Source: Poecilobothrus nobilitatus
Lineage: Eukaryota > Arthropoda > Insecta > Diptera > Dolichopodidae
Direction of reading: 5' to 3'
Assembly: GCA_947095535.1 (NCBI GenBank)
Contig: OX352772.1
Span: forward strand, 316,520,018-316,584,017
Length of the DNA stretch: 64,000 nt
The notes beneath the pieces are model-generated. The model was not told where the DNA came from. It was given only the letters and a program-made list of their open reading frames with translations, and searched no databases. Shown piece by piece: positions 63,225 through 64,000 of this stretch. Each line of letters starts with the position of its first letter. Positions within the stretch are counted from its first letter, which is position 1. The position numbers and the translations under genes are program-made.

Positions 63225-64000
63225 TTTACTTGTCTATTATTTTTGTTTTTCTTTCATCATTTTATCCTTTTTTTTTTATTTTTTTATTGAATACTTTAAA
63301 ATGAATTACTTTTGGGGAAATTTCTAATGTTAACCTTAAATATTTCAACAAGTCAATAGAGTGGAAAAAAAAATATATATAGTGGAATTTTCAAAGATTT
63401 AATTGGTAAACAACACGTCTTGAATATCATTTTTTCATTCTATTCAAACCAATTTCTAGTCAAGAAAAAATTAGCGATTGAATGATTTGTATGATAGGGA
63501 TAAAAGGATAAGAGTTGAGAGAAGAATAATGTTGGGATTCAATTTGAATTAGAAAAAAAAATATATAATCTACTATAAAAATTTTTTTTATTCAGTTCGA
63601 AAACGATTTTTTTTTATTTTGTTTTTGTTTTTGTTATGAAGGAGTAACTGCCCATTTATTTTAATGATGTAAAGTTTTTTTTAACATATTTTTTTATGAA
63701 AATTTAAAAGAAAAAAAAAATTTAAAAGAAAAACAATTTTCTTTTGTATAGAGGGGAATTACGAAAATGCGAATTGAATTTCTGTCTAATCAAAAGAATA
63801 AAAATTACAAAAATGAAAAATAAATTTTATTTTTTTAACAAATTTAATATGTTTTCTGTCTATCAGATATAAGTACAAATAAGAATGATGAAATGAAATG
63901 GTATTGGAATACTGTGAACTGTCGTTTACTATAAGTTTTGTAAATAAAAAATCTTATTATAAAAAGAAGATGTAATGAAAATTATGACAATGAATAGTTT
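62750..64000. other. AT-rich noncoding stretch
   Basis: Low-complexity DNA with a 26-base T run at 63194-63219. The 87- and 60-residue Phe-rich frames at 63041 and 63145 are T-run artefacts. Nothing else is seen. Confidence 0.65.

Noticed and set aside
1..64000. CRISPR array, prokaryotic operon or organelle DNA
   Set aside because: No spaced identical repeats, ribosome-binding sites or dense genes; SINEs, splice signals and A/T tracts indicate a nuclear animal genome.

Overview
This window looks like nuclear DNA of a brachyceran (higher) fly. It is very AT-rich, by eye about four-fifths A+T, full of A/T homopolymers up to 28 bases, and has no operons or long ORFs. The clues to a fly are an interspersed repeat at 48874-49510 of a type common in Drosophila and relatives (TATACCC ends, internal ATGTCCGTCCG-like stretch), tRNA-derived SINEs, pogo/Tigger-type DNA transposons and LINE ORF2 tails. 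Species cannot be told from sequence alone.

The best genic signal is one short coding exon on the minus strand at 41226-41322. It is 97 nt, has a T-rich 3' splice site and a consensus GTAAGTG donor, and one frame is open across it. No second exon could be assigned to it with confidence. If it is real, most of the window is intron of one large minus-strand gene, and the intron on its low-coordinate side is longer than 41 kb. Three AG|GT points on that strand (42569, 21739, 7669) look like recursive-splicing sites, as found in giant fly introns.

The rest is old mobile DNA in low-complexity sequence. From left to right: a pogo/Tigger-like MITE (3379-3748); a decayed repeat (about 4041-5120) with a SINE inserted in it (4267-4462); LINE tails (15249-15406, about 20480-20810 minus, 41663-41935, about 49557-49680 and 53524-53640); a second SINE copy (23455-23644, minus); a 930-bp element with 30-bp inverted termini (27380-28309); a 1.1-kb Tigger/Jerky-like relic (32670-33814); a 123-nt fold-back (35862-35984); a second, decayed tRNA-type SINE (40799-41040); a broken THAP zinc-finger reading frame (47207-47410) too short for normal ORF cut-offs; the 48874-49510 fly repeat; an 18-unit minisatellite (57851-58180); a second Tigger-like element (59232-59829); and a third SINE copy with clear target-site duplications (62539-62738).

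Nearly all predicted ORFs of 60-120 residues here are chance frames through A or T runs, rich in Lys/Asn or Phe/Leu/Ile, or antisense to SINEs. No rRNA gene, intact tRNA gene, CRISPR array or viral gene was seen.
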